From NCBI GenBank assembly GCA_050331575.1, contig JBHJGS010000028.1, forward strand, positions 1 through 60,363: a stretch of DNA of 60,363 bases, given 5' to 3'. The position numbers and the translations under genes were made by a program. This stretch comes from JBHJGS01 sp050331575. GTDB lineage: Bacteria > Pseudomonadota > Alphaproteobacteria > Sphingomonadales > Rhodothalassiaceae. This document shows, piece after piece, positions 16,901 through 24,323 of this stretch. The notes under the pieces are model-generated. The model was not told where the DNA came from, made no database searches, and saw only the letters and a program-made list of their open reading frames with translations. The first letter of the stretch is position 1, and each line of letters opens with the position of its first letter.

Positions 16901-18604
16901 CTGGATGGCGAGGCGCCGCAGATCGTCGCCCTGGGCCTGCCGGAGCATGGCGACGCGGAACTGCTGCCATCTGGCCTGGTGCGCTATACGCCGCTGGCCA
17001 GTTTCACCGGCACCGATCGGTTCAGCTATGAAATCCGGGATGCCGAGGGCCATGTGGCCCAGGCGGAGATTATCGTTACCCTTGTGGCCACCGAACCTGA
17101 ACCCGAACCCGAACCAGAGCCCGAGCCGGACCCCCAGCCAGAACCGGAACCGGAGCCCGAGCCGGAGCCGGAACCCGAGCCAGAACCGGAACCAGAACCC
17201 GAGCCAGAACCAGAACCGGAGCCAGTCAATGCCCCGCCGGTGGCAGGCGCGGCTGCTTTTCAGTTCCCCGTCGCTGAGGCGCCGGTGACCGGGCAACTCA
17301 GCGCCACCGATCCAGACGGCGATGCCCTGACCTTTGCTCTTTTGACCGGGCCGGACAAAGGCAGCTTGACGATCGACACGGACGGCACGTTCCAGTTCGG
17401 CTTCGAAGAGGATTTCGACAGCTTGGTCGCCAATCAGTCCGACACGGTCAGTTTTGTCTTCCGGGTCACCGACACCGCCGGCAACAGTGTCGAACAAACC
17501 GGCGAAATCCAGGTCACCGGGGTCGACCGCGCGCTCACCGCCAGCGACGATGTCCTGGTTGTGGCCCCGGGCAGCAGCGGCAGCATCGATGTGCTGGCCA
17601 ATGATCTGGATCCAGACGGACAGCCGCTGCAACTCACGGCGATATCCGATTTTGCCGGCGGAACGCTCAACTTCGAGACCGACGGAACCGTCACGCTGAG
17701 TGCGAATGCCGGGGCGCTGGGCCGCTATGTGTTGACCTACACCAGCCAAGATGCCGGCGGCCATAGTGCCACCGCACGGCTGACCGTGGCGGTCGGCAAT
17801 GCCGTGGTGTTCGCCCAAGCAAACGCGCCGTTGGAGACGCCGGACCTGGCTGGAGCGGATGTGGTGATCGGGACCGCCGGCTTCGATACCTTGACCGGGC
17901 CGATCGGAGGCGCCGGCAGCGATCGGATCTATCTGGCGAATACCAAGCTGGTCGACATCGATTTGATCGACGGCGGTGAGGGCCTGGATCTGATCATCGC
18001 CTCGCGCGGCGATGATACCATCCGCGGCGGGCCGGAGTTCGATCATCTGGTCGGCATGGACGGCGACGATGTGTTCGTGTTCCAAGGCGATGATGGGTCG
18101 ACCGATTATGTCAATGGCGGCGACGGCGACGATGCCATTGTCGGCAGCGATGGGGACGATGTGATCGGGCTGTACGCCCTGTTCGGCGTCGAGCGCATCG
18201 ATGGCGGCGACGGTTTCGACATCGTGCGCGGGCGGGACGGAACCGGGGCAGATCGCCTCGACCTGTCGCGAACCGAGCTGGTGGGCATCGACCGCATTGA
18301 AACGCTGGGCGGCCGGGACACGGTGACCGGCTCGGCCGGAGACGATCTGATCGATACCGGCAGTGATGACGACGTGCTCACCGGCGGAGCCGGCTTCGAC
18401 GTGCTGATCGGGGGCAGCGGCACCGACACCGCGACCTATGCCGGCAGCCGCGCGGATTACGACATTCGTGTCGGTGAAGGCGGTGTGCTCATCGTGCGGG
18501 CGCTCGGCACCACCGGCGAGGATGTCGACGAGCTGCGCGAGATCGAGCTCTTGGCCTTCTCTGATCAGACGGTCGATACCGCGCTGTTCTTCGGCGCCGC
18601 GTGA
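13937..18604 (+). CDS. Giant secreted protein: propeller, FN3-like, beta-helix, cadherin-like and RTX repeats
   Basis: A 1,555-residue extracellular protein. Residues 1-25 look like a Sec signal peptide. About 30-415 carry kelch/galactose-oxidase-type propeller motifs (FHGGGHNDYGGNEVYSFDFD). About 421-523 resemble a fibronectin-III domain (GLQPDTDYEIRLVAQDPDG). About 528-945 form a right-handed beta-helix related to polysaccharide lyases and epimerases (QADPGDVIILEEGTY, DLVIVDNVLNG, NIGIEIFRNEI). A cadherin/VCBS-like domain spans 957-1050, a Pro-Glu stalk 1053-1096 and two more such domains 1097-1290. Residues 1305-1510 hold hemolysin-type calcium-binding repeats (GGDGDDAIVGSDGDD, GGAGFDVLIGGSG), typical of type I secretion. 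The layout recalls alginate epimerases (beta-helix plus RTX). It probably acts on, or scaffolds, the matrix polysaccharide. Signal peptide plus RTX tail is odd. Confidence 0.8.
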   Translation: MSRAFIAGMFFALAHLCIVLPGYAEMMEKGKMTTNLSDQVAGLEPGTWTKLETANDFYDVAVTRSEHDRINDEADAYVPFWGVLGPSGLFRAWNSAAFDDAENRFLFHGGGHNDYGGNEVYSFDFDTLEWVRLSDPLPYNAVEPGDGRLVYIPDSDGDGEQDAPVSTHTYDGLEWNPVSETLWLTTQGWTRFYPAGPDGGPKRKAAWEFDPETGEWTGHDGPYNHFHGPTVHVPNTDHILSIEIKRSGNVAHLLNADGSTQTLGGIRGDYVEGVTVAFANPETGQLYALTKKALFELEINNDQLFATRVSNFRHGGEPEDLNFLTNHNQSGVAYRPVDGKFYFWNGGARVGTWDPETNTWNRFYNSDSEDQPTGKGFSKVFGKWTYLEDHDVFVGIQGTEGRGQGGLFLYKPTDDVNRGRPLELDDLEVESTGVATLGLFAEASGDDDSDSSVRIEYRQAGDSDWRSGPDALFLRTGGDIGFTATLQGLQPDTDYEIRLVAQDPDGVTYDDEVLTARTAALPPARPADSTEIRVSTTQALREALNQADPGDVIILEEGTYGYFSIERSGTADNPIIIRGANAEGVVLDKNGEGTGAVIWGDYVHLENMTIRNAERGLLIRGSKQDDNETDGVVVRGVYFDDVRVGIDAGDGNRDLVIVDNVLNGRFEPLETRTSGGERGITVGGQDIVVAHNTVSGFLDSISTSRASNMDNIGIEIFRNEILWGADDGIEFDYSTRHVSAFENLIANHANGLSFQPVYNGPVYALRNIVYNTERGPLKIKPTDANPDGLVVAHNTFIKSGAAQQNSSTSSSDITIQNNLFYSQNTDNRYVLKDSSKYNSNINVDYNAWTADGRFQFGRKSTDSFAEWSGRGPHGANDILLQPDAVFANVPTDFDTNPFGSQFRSPNGVDFRLADGSGAIDAGVLLPGLNDAYTGAAPDIGAIERGSAMPDVGSRILGDGAAGLIAVDDRVRVDDGEPVEFDPTRNDVDLDGEAPQIVALGLPEHGDAELLPSGLVRYTPLASFTGTDRFSYEIRDAEGHVAQAEIIVTLVATEPEPEPEPEPEPDPQPEPEPEPEPEPEPEPEPEPEPEPEPEPEPVNAPPVAGAAAFQFPVAEAPVTGQLSATDPDGDALTFALLTGPDKGSLTIDTDGTFQFGFEEDFDSLVANQSDTVSFVFRVTDTAGNSVEQTGEIQVTGVDRALTASDDVLVVAPGSSGSIDVLANDLDPDGQPLQLTAISDFAGGTLNFETDGTVTLSANAGALGRYVLTYTSQDAGGHSATARLTVAVGNAVVFAQANAPLETPDLAGADVVIGTAGFDTLTGPIGGAGSDRIYLANTKLVDIDLIDGGEGLDLIIASRGDDTIRGGPEFDHLVGMDGDDVFVFQGDDGSTDYVNGGDGDDAIVGSDGDDVIGLYALFGVERIDGGDGFDIVRGRDGTGADRLDLSRTELVGIDRIETLGGRDTVTGSAGDDLIDTGSDDDVLTGGAGFDVLIGGSGTDTATYAGSRADYDIRVGEGGVLIVRALGTTGEDVDELREIELLAFSDQTVDTALFFGAA
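17093..17224 (+). repeat. Coding Pro-Glu repeat, 44 residues
   Basis: Alternating Glu-Pro codons (GAR-CCN) encode residues 1053-1096 of the giant protein, interrupted only by one Asp and one Gln. The codons vary in the third position, so the tract is selected as protein rather than a fresh slippage product. It should form a stiff, extended, acidic linker between the beta-helix half and the C-terminal VCBS/RTX half. The complementary strand reads as a Gly-Ser polymer, which is an artefact. Confidence 0.9.
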
Positions 18605-18649
18605 CGGACACCCAACCGGGCCGGGCGCTCAGCGCCCGGCTGGGATCGC

Positions 18650-19102
18650 TCAGGATCGCAGCAAAGCAAACAGCGTATCGGCTATCTTTGTCTTGCCGAC
18701 GTCGACGGGATGGAAGTCCCGCCGAGATTTTTCATAGAGGGCCAGCATATCCGTCACCTCGCGTGACCAGACGATCTGGAATTCGCGTTCCAGCTCCTGC
18801 AAAAACTCTGCCTGATGGTCGCCGGCGGAGCGCGGATTGACAAAGGCGACGAAGGGTTTCTTCAGTTCCAAGGCGCCGAGGGTGGAGCCGGTGCCGCCAT
18901 GCACGAAAAGCATGTCGGCGGCCTCCATCTCAGCCTGAATGCTCGGCTTGAACTTGAAGAAGGCACAATGCTTCGGTTCATAAGCCGACTGGCCGATCTG
19001 GCAGACCACCTCATCGGTCAGCGCGCCTGAGGCGACAAGGCGGTCGACCTCTTGAAACAGTTCGTCGAAGGGCATGGTTGTGCCGACGGTGACGAAAATC
19101 AC
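18650..19102 (-). CDS. Alg13/PssE-like subunit of a split GT28 glycosyltransferase
   Basis: A 150-residue protein starting at GTG 19102, whose GTGA overlaps the stop of the preceding gene. It begins VIFVTVGTTMPFDELFQEVDRL and carries the family signature FVHGGTGSTLGALELKKPFVAFVN near residue 75 (the nucleotide-sugar-binding GG-S/T-G loop) and DHQAEFLQELE. This is the C-terminal half of a MurG-type GT-B fold as found in eukaryotic Alg13 and rhizobial PssE. It supplies the catalytic/donor part, and the membrane-associated partner is the overlapping upstream gene. An upstream in-frame extension is possible on paper but overlaps the partner and is not family-like. Confidence 0.85.
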   Translation of the reverse strand: MIFVTVGTTMPFDELFQEVDRLVASGALTDEVVCQIGQSAYEPKHCAFFKFKPSIQAEMEAADMLFVHGGTGSTLGALELKKPFVAFVNPRSAGDHQAEFLQELEREFQIVWSREVTDMLALYEKSRRDFHPVDVGKTKIADTLFALLRS

Positions 19103-19596
19103 AGGATGGTGCCTCCATAGCTGGCGCCAGGGACCTTCGTGGCCAGGCTCGGCCATTGCACCAACGTGGTGTCCGCCAGGCGCAGCCGGCTGCACAGGCG
19201 CAGCGTGGCCGACGGCGTCGACACGCGGGTGATGCTTTCGATATAGACGGTTCGGCACCCGCACAGCTTGGCTGCGGCCAGCACCACCAGGCCTTCGGTC
19301 AACCCCAGAACCACCACCGCATCCGGCTTCTCGCGCGCGATGAAGCGCCGAGAGCGCAGAAAGATCGTCAGCAGGTGCCCGGGCGTGCGCCAGCCGACAC
19401 CGCGGGTGAAGGAGCGCAGCTTGGGGATGCGATAGCTTATGCCATCCGGGCAGCCGGCCTTGATCGGGTCGACGACATTTTCGGGAATGGCATACAGAAA
19501 CTCGCAGCGGTCCTTCAGATCATGGATCAGCTTGCGGGTCTGGAACCCCCATCCCCCGCCGGAAAACGAAATCAGTATCCGGGGTTTTTCGCGCAT
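19099..19596 (-). CDS. Alg14/PssD-like subunit of a split GT28 glycosyltransferase
   Basis: A 165-residue protein from the ATG at 19596 (MREKPRILISFSGGGWGFQTRKLIHDL). The SGGGW loop and the segment VVVLGLTEGLVVLAAAKLCGCRTVYIES match Alg14/PssD/EpsF proteins, which bind acceptor lipid and recruit the Alg13-like catalytic partner to the membrane. Its stop overlaps the GTG of the partner by 4 bases, so the two are made in equal amounts. PssD-PssE transfers glucuronic acid in rhizobial EPS, but the sugar used here is unknown. The ribosome site is weak. Confidence 0.83.
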   Translation of the reverse strand: MREKPRILISFSGGGWGFQTRKLIHDLKDRCEFLYAIPENVVDPIKAGCPDGISYRIPKLRSFTRGVGWRTPGHLLTIFLRSRRFIAREKPDAVVVLGLTEGLVVLAAAKLCGCRTVYIESITRVSTPSATLRLCSRLRLADTTLVQWPSLATKVPGASYGGTIL

Positions 19597-19783
19597 GCGC
19601 CGACCTGCTGTGGTTTCAGTCGCCCCGCCCGCCGCGGACCTGGGCTCGTCTATCCCAGTGCACCGGGCGGGGCAAGGGCGCAGCAAGCAGTGGCCCCAAG
19701 CGTTGACCGCAGCGCACGCCGGCGCCTATGTGCCCGGTAAAGCGCGGCCGGCCGTCCAGAAGGGCGGAAGCAGGGATCAGGCG

Positions 19784-20653
19784 ATGAGCGTGACGATCGA
19801 CATCATTATCCCGACCATCGGCACGCGGGCCGCCGAGCTGGACCGCGCCATTGCAAGCATTCTGGGCCAGGTGGGGGTGCAGGCGGTGCCGTTGCTGGTG
19901 GTCAACGGCAACCGCTTTGATGCCGATCTGGTGGCCCGCCTGGCCGCCCGGCCGGACCTGCGGCTGATCCAGATTGCGCAGCCGGGCGTCTCCCATGCCC
20001 GACTGGTCGGCCGGCGCCATGTCGAGGCGCCCCTTTTCAGCTTTTTGGACGATGACGACGAGCTGCTCCCGGAAGCCATGCAGATCCGCCTTGACGGCAT
20101 GGCCGACCCACGTGTCGATGCGGTCGCCACCAATGGCTGGCGGGAAACGCGCACCGGTCGGCAGCCGCATTTTCAGAATCTGGCCCAGCTGCCCGAAGAT
20201 CCCGCCTTGGCGCTGCTGAAGAATCAGTGGCTGGCCTCGGCGGGCGGGCTCTACCGCAGCGCCTCGATTACCGAGGCGGATTTACGCGATCTGCCGGACT
20301 ATCTGGAAATCACCAAATTCGCCTTTCATCTAGCGCTGACCAAAACCGTCGCCCGGATCGATCAGCCCACCTTCATCAAATACGAAATCTCCGATGATCA
20401 GGTCTCGATCAGCCGGCGCTACCGCGAAGCCGTCCCTCAGGTGCTGCGCGACATGATGGCAATGACTGACCGGGCCGACCTGCGAACCCTGTTGCGCCGG
20501 CGCCATGCCGCGGCCTTGCATGCCTGTTCGCGGGGCGCCCGCAAGGACGGACAAATGGGCGCGGCCTGGCGCTATCATCTGCAATCGCTGCGCGCCGGGG
20601 GCTGGCGCTATCTCAGCTATTCCCGGCACCTGCTGATGCCGCTGCGGACCTGA
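19784..20653 (+). CDS. Family-2 glycosyltransferase
   Basis: A 289-residue GT2 enzyme. The ATG at 19784 follows AGGGAT and begins MSVTIDIIIPTIGTRAAELDRAI, the usual first strand; a longer in-frame reading overlaps the divergent Alg14-like gene and is rejected. The acidic motif is FLDDDDE near residues 86-92. After about residue 200 the chain is helical and arginine-rich. It is divergent from the Alg13/14-like pair and runs toward the flippase gene 71 bases away, with which it may be cotranscribed. Confidence 0.87.
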   Translation: MSVTIDIIIPTIGTRAAELDRAIASILGQVGVQAVPLLVVNGNRFDADLVARLAARPDLRLIQIAQPGVSHARLVGRRHVEAPLFSFLDDDDELLPEAMQIRLDGMADPRVDAVATNGWRETRTGRQPHFQNLAQLPEDPALALLKNQWLASAGGLYRSASITEADLRDLPDYLEITKFAFHLALTKTVARIDQPTFIKYEISDDQVSISRRYREAVPQVLRDMMAMTDRADLRTLLRRRHAAALHACSRGARKDGQMGAAWRYHLQSLRAGGWRYLSYSRHLLMPLRT

Positions 20654-20724
20654 AGCGCCGTCTTGCAGCGGCGCGATGGGAGGTCTAACGGTGAGCGCGA
20701 CGGGCCAGCAGTAGCGGACGGGGT

Positions 20725-22230
20725 ATGGCAGACAAGGCGGTTTCGACCAGATTGATGCGCGGGGCGATGTGGCTGGGTGCGGCCCGGCTGTTCGTCAACT
20801 CCATCGGCTTTGTCAGCACGCTGATTCTGGCGCGCTTGCTGGTGCCGGACGATTTCGGTCTGGTCGCGCTCAGTTCCACCTTGTCCGCCCTGATCAATGC
20901 GTTAACCGCCGTGCCGGTGGCTCAGGCGCTGGTCCGGCAGGATCATGTCGACCGACAAGACATGGACACGGCTTGGACGTTGAACCTGCTGCGTGGGTGC
21001 GGCGTGTTTTTGCTGATCAGCGCATTTGCCTGGCCGTTTAGCAATATTTATGATGATCCAAGACTGATGATCATTTTACCGGTGACCGGTCTTGGCGCCT
21101 TACTGACCGGGTTGGAAAATCCAAGTCTGGTCACGTTCAGCCGAGACCTGGTGTTCTGGCAAAAATTTGTTCTGCAAAGCTCGGCGAAAGTCGTTGGCTT
21201 TGCAGTTTCATTCTCAATCGCCATCATCTTTCAAAGTTATTGGGCATTGATTTTGGGAGGTCTTGCCTCAAACGCGATGCACCTTTTGGTCGGGTATCTC
21301 GTCAAACCCTATTGGCCCAGGCCATCTTTCGCCCGCGTCCGACAGATCTGGGCCTTTTCCTCCTGGCTCGGGTTGAGCCATATTTTGAATACGCTGTCTT
21401 GGCGCGCCGATGCGCTGATCTTGGGCTTGGATCTGCCCAAACGCGAGGTTGGCCTTTATAAGGTGGCCAGCGATCTGGCGATCTTGCCCACGCGCGAACT
21501 GCTCGGGCCGATATCCTCGACCCTGTTTCCAGGCTTTTCATCGGCCCGGCGCAGCGGCTCTGACATGGTCAGCGCCTTTAACCGGACCCAAAGCCTGATG
21601 GCATTTGTCGGTCTGCCGATCGGCATTGGGTTTGTGCTGGTGGCCGATCGCTTCGTGCCGCTGGTGCTGGGCGAAAAATGGCTCGCGATCATTCCGATCA
21701 TTCAGGTGATTGGTATTCCGCTGGCGTTGAATTCCATCGTCAGTGGTGCGCCGGGCTTTGCGCTCAGTCAGGGCCTGCCCAAGGCCTTGCTCTTCCGCGA
21801 CGCCGCGATCTTCGCAATCCGCTTGCCAGCCCTGATCATCGGGCTGCTTCTGGGCGGATTGTGGGGCTTTGTGTGGGCGCGCGTCGGCGCTTGGGCCTTC
21901 GGCTTTGTGTTGAATCTGAACCTCGTCTACCGGGTCGTAGGGCACTCGTCGCTGCGGCAGCTGCATAATGTCTGGCGCTCGCTGGCTAGCGTCTCGGCCA
22001 TGGCCGCCACGGTTCTTCTGGTCAAGCAGGCCATGCCCGTTGCGCCGTCGATCGGCGGGCAGGTTGGTCAGTTTTTCGCCCTGGTGATGTTCGGCGCCTT
22101 GGCCTATGTCCTGGTCCACCTGATCTTGTGGGCGATGCTGGCCAAGCCCGATGGCCCCGAACGCTTCATGCTTGATCTGGCCTCGAAAGCGAGTGCGCGC
22201 CTGCGGCAAAAGCGCGCCGCGCGAACCTAG
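20725..22230 (+). CDS. Wzx-like polysaccharide flippase (MOP superfamily)
   Basis: A 501-residue polytopic protein with about 12-14 hydrophobic segments. The N-terminus (STRLMRGAMWLGAARLFVNSIGFVSTLILARLLVPDDFGLVAL) is typical of polysaccharide-synthesis members of the MOP exporter superfamily (WzxC, ExoT). Such proteins flip undecaprenyl-linked repeat units to the periplasm for a Wzy polymerase. The O-ligase-like protein at 7352 or an unseen protein could be the partner. Its presence beside Wzm/Wzt means the locus encodes parts of two export routes. The C-terminal 20 residues are basic and cytoplasmic. Confidence 0.9.
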   Translation: MADKAVSTRLMRGAMWLGAARLFVNSIGFVSTLILARLLVPDDFGLVALSSTLSALINALTAVPVAQALVRQDHVDRQDMDTAWTLNLLRGCGVFLLISAFAWPFSNIYDDPRLMIILPVTGLGALLTGLENPSLVTFSRDLVFWQKFVLQSSAKVVGFAVSFSIAIIFQSYWALILGGLASNAMHLLVGYLVKPYWPRPSFARVRQIWAFSSWLGLSHILNTLSWRADALILGLDLPKREVGLYKVASDLAILPTRELLGPISSTLFPGFSSARRSGSDMVSAFNRTQSLMAFVGLPIGIGFVLVADRFVPLVLGEKWLAIIPIIQVIGIPLALNSIVSGAPGFALSQGLPKALLFRDAAIFAIRLPALIIGLLLGGLWGFVWARVGAWAFGFVLNLNLVYRVVGHSSLRQLHNVWRSLASVSAMAATVLLVKQAMPVAPSIGGQVGQFFALVMFGALAYVLVHLILWAMLAKPDGPERFMLDLASKASARLRQKRAART

Positions 22231-22299
22231 CCTCAACAGCAAAATTCCAGTACGCTCCGCTATGTCTTTCGCTGCCCGTACCATCGGATTTTTGACGGA

Positions 22300-23223
22300 A
22301 TGCGCGCAAGCCCGCGGCTGGAAAATCGTATCCGCCGGTTCGTCGATTTTCAGATACCGGCCACGGTGAAGGAACGTCGGCTTGCCCGGCAGATTGATCG
22401 CCTCATCATCCCACTTGGGCCGTATCGGAACCTGACGACCCTGACAGCGGCGCTGTTCGCCCTGCACCCGGAGTGCGTGGTCTTGAACCATGCCGGCATC
22501 CGCCTGTTCAGCGGGGCCGCCGACCCGTTCAGCCATTTGGAGGAGGACCAGCCGGAGCGCTTTGTCCTGCAGGCGATGCGGCTGTTGCGGACGGGCCGGC
22601 GGGGCGACTATGGCGGCAATATCCTCCTGTCGCATGCCTTCGACCGGGCGCCCTTAAAGCACCTCTACCACAACCGTTATGCCGATGTGCTGCTGAAATC
22701 CACCGCCCGGGCACTGTTCTGGAAAGAGTCCATGCGCATCCAAAACCGTTTGCAAGCAGAGCCCGACAAATTTGAGGCGATCTTGGAGCGGCATGACAGC
22801 ATGCTGTTCCTGTTGCCGATCCGCCACCCGATCGATTGTGCCAAGTCCAATCTGAAGACCGGCCATGTCCGCCACCTCACGGCGCAAGCCGATCCGTCCG
22901 TGGCGACGGTGGTGACATCGATTCTGGAGAGCATCGCCTGGTTTTGCCAGTATGAACGGGATCATCCGCAGCGGTTTTGGTCCTTTACCGCCTTGGAAAT
23001 TGATGCGGGCTTTCCGTCCAGACTGGCGGACTTTTGTGACCTGCAGGCGCCGCAGACGTGGCTCGCCGATGCTCAGACGATTCTCAACTTGGATGACAAT
23101 TATCATCACACCCCAGAAGACGTGGCATGGTTCCGCTCCGAGGTAGACCGGCTGTTCAGCGGCGATGCGGTGACCCAGCAACGTCTCTTGAGGTTTGTCG
23201 CGGAGACACGCCGGGGCGATTGA
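22300..23223 (+). CDS. Sulfotransferase-like protein
   Basis: A 307-residue soluble protein with features of PAPS-dependent sulfotransferases. LIIPLGPYRNLTTLTAAL (about 30-47) sits where the 5'-phosphosulfate loop should be, and LLPIRHPIDCAKSNL near 175-190 matches the 3'-phosphate site (R-x-P-x(5)-S pattern). GACGGA precedes the ATG. The P-loop deviates from the usual PKSGTT form, so activity is not assured. Placed directly after the flippase, it may sulfate a sugar of the exported glycan. The nearest alternative is a distantly related nucleotide-binding protein of unknown role. Confidence 0.6.
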   Translation: MRASPRLENRIRRFVDFQIPATVKERRLARQIDRLIIPLGPYRNLTTLTAALFALHPECVVLNHAGIRLFSGAADPFSHLEEDQPERFVLQAMRLLRTGRRGDYGGNILLSHAFDRAPLKHLYHNRYADVLLKSTARALFWKESMRIQNRLQAEPDKFEAILERHDSMLFLLPIRHPIDCAKSNLKTGHVRHLTAQADPSVATVVTSILESIAWFCQYERDHPQRFWSFTALEIDAGFPSRLADFCDLQAPQTWLADAQTILNLDDNYHHTPEDVAWFRSEVDRLFSGDAVTQQRLLRFVAETRRGD

Positions 23224-23453
23224 TCGCCGCGACCGGGGACCGCACAGGCGCGGTCCGCTGCGCTGAAAGCGCGCGCCGCAGCGAAGGCAGGCGGTCTCGT
23301 CTAACGAATTGGATAAGGCCCTAACGCATTTGTTGCCACGCAGCGTGTTTATCTTTTGCCCATCCAGCCTTATGCTAAAGGCAAGTAGCACAGTCGGGTT
23401 GATCGGGACGATCCCGCTTCCCACATGGCATAAGCGGGTGGAAGGAGAGCCAG

Positions 23454-23792
23454 ATGAGCGAATTGATGACGGTGACGCCGAAGGCCGCAGAACGCATCAA
23501 GGCGTTGATGGCCAAGCGCGAGGAGCCGGTGGCCGGCCTGAAATTGGGCACGCGCGTGGCCGGCTGTTCGGGCTTTATGTATGAGCTGGATTTCGTAGCC
23601 GACGCCAAGGCCGATGATGCCGTGGTTGAAGTGGATGGCGTGCGCCTGTTCATTGAGTCCGGCAGTGTGCCCTATCTGCAGGGGGTGGAGATGGACTGGC
23701 AGGAAGATACCTTCGCCACCGGCTTTGTGTTTAACAACCCCAACGCCACGTCTCTGTGCGGCTGCGGCGAAAGCTTCAAGGTCGACGGCTGA
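23454..23792 (+). CDS. A-type iron-sulfur carrier (IscA/SufA/ErpA family)
   Basis: A 112-residue protein with the three invariant cysteines of A-type carriers: C38 in the GCSGF motif and C102, C104 in CGCGESF. These bind an Fe-S cluster that is passed to client enzymes in the cytoplasm. AAGGAGAG lies 5 bases before the ATG. It stands alone, without suf or isc genes nearby, so I do not choose between the iscA, sufA and erpA names. The 230 bases upstream hold no gene; a hairpin-like CTTCCCAC...GTGGAAG at 23419-23445 overlaps the ribosome-site region. It converges with lptA, 21 bases apart. Confidence 0.93.
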   Translation: MSELMTVTPKAAERIKALMAKREEPVAGLKLGTRVAGCSGFMYELDFVADAKADDAVVEVDGVRLFIESGSVPYLQGVEMDWQEDTFATGFVFNNPNATSLCGCGESFKVDG

Positions 23793-23813
23793 CAATTCCG
23801 CCGCGTCAGCGCT

Positions 23814-24323
23814 TCAGTTCCGGTCCGGAATGGCAAAGCTGCCGCTGACGCCACCGGTGGCAGGGCCGCTGTCGAACTGCCAGAGCCCGGTATCGAAATC
23901 CAAGGATAGCCGATCGGCGCGGATCACCGTATCGTTCTGCCGGAAGATGACATCGCCGCCCAAGGTTAGCGTGCCGGCGCGCACATCATAGATGCCCCAA
24001 TCAGACTGCGCCTGTTCGTCAGGAGAGGTGATGCGCACATTGCCGCGCACCTCAACGCGGGAGACATCCGGGCGGTCCGCCTCGGTCATGTCATAGGATA
24101 CGCGCAACGCCTCCGCACGCAGCGTCAAGGGGCCCTGCACCGCGGTCACCTGGCCTTCGAACAGGGCCATCTGTTCGAGTTGGCGGACCTCGGCGATATT
24201 GGCGGTAATATCGATCGGCGCGCGCGCTTCATGGCCTTTCAAAACGGGGCTGGAGACCTCGCCTGGCTGCGCGGCGACCGCGAGCGACCCCAATAGCAGC
24301 AACGCCAGAACCCGGCCGCTCAC
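23814..24323 (-). CDS. lptA: LptA, periplasmic lipopolysaccharide-transport bridge
   Basis: A 169-residue protein with a signal peptide (MSGRVLALLLLGSLAVAAQPG) and an OstA/LptA beta-jellyroll: APIDITANIAEV, ALFEGQVTAVQGPLTLRAEALRVSY, VEVRGNVRITS, GTLTLGGDVIFRQNDTVIRADRLSLDF. LptA forms the periplasmic filament that carries LPS from LptC to LptD. The ATG overlaps the lptC stop by 4 bases, so the two are coupled. In related genomes lptB normally follows; here the plus-strand Fe-S carrier lies downstream instead and lptB is 11 kb away on the other strand. Confidence 0.9.
   Translation of the reverse strand: MSGRVLALLLLGSLAVAAQPGEVSSPVLKGHEARAPIDITANIAEVRQLEQMALFEGQVTAVQGPLTLRAEALRVSYDMTEADRPDVSRVEVRGNVRITSPDEQAQSDWGIYDVRAGTLTLGGDVIFRQNDTVIRADRLSLDFDTGLWQFDSGPATGGVSGSFAIPDRN

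Noticed and set aside
17026..17229. Minus-strand frame of Gly-Ser repeats
   Set aside because: It is the complement of the Pro-Glu codon tract of the giant gene and has no start context.
16538..18085. Minus-strand frame of over 500 codons across the giant gene
   Set aside because: Same GC-bias artefact; it includes the low-complexity complement of the Pro-Glu tract.
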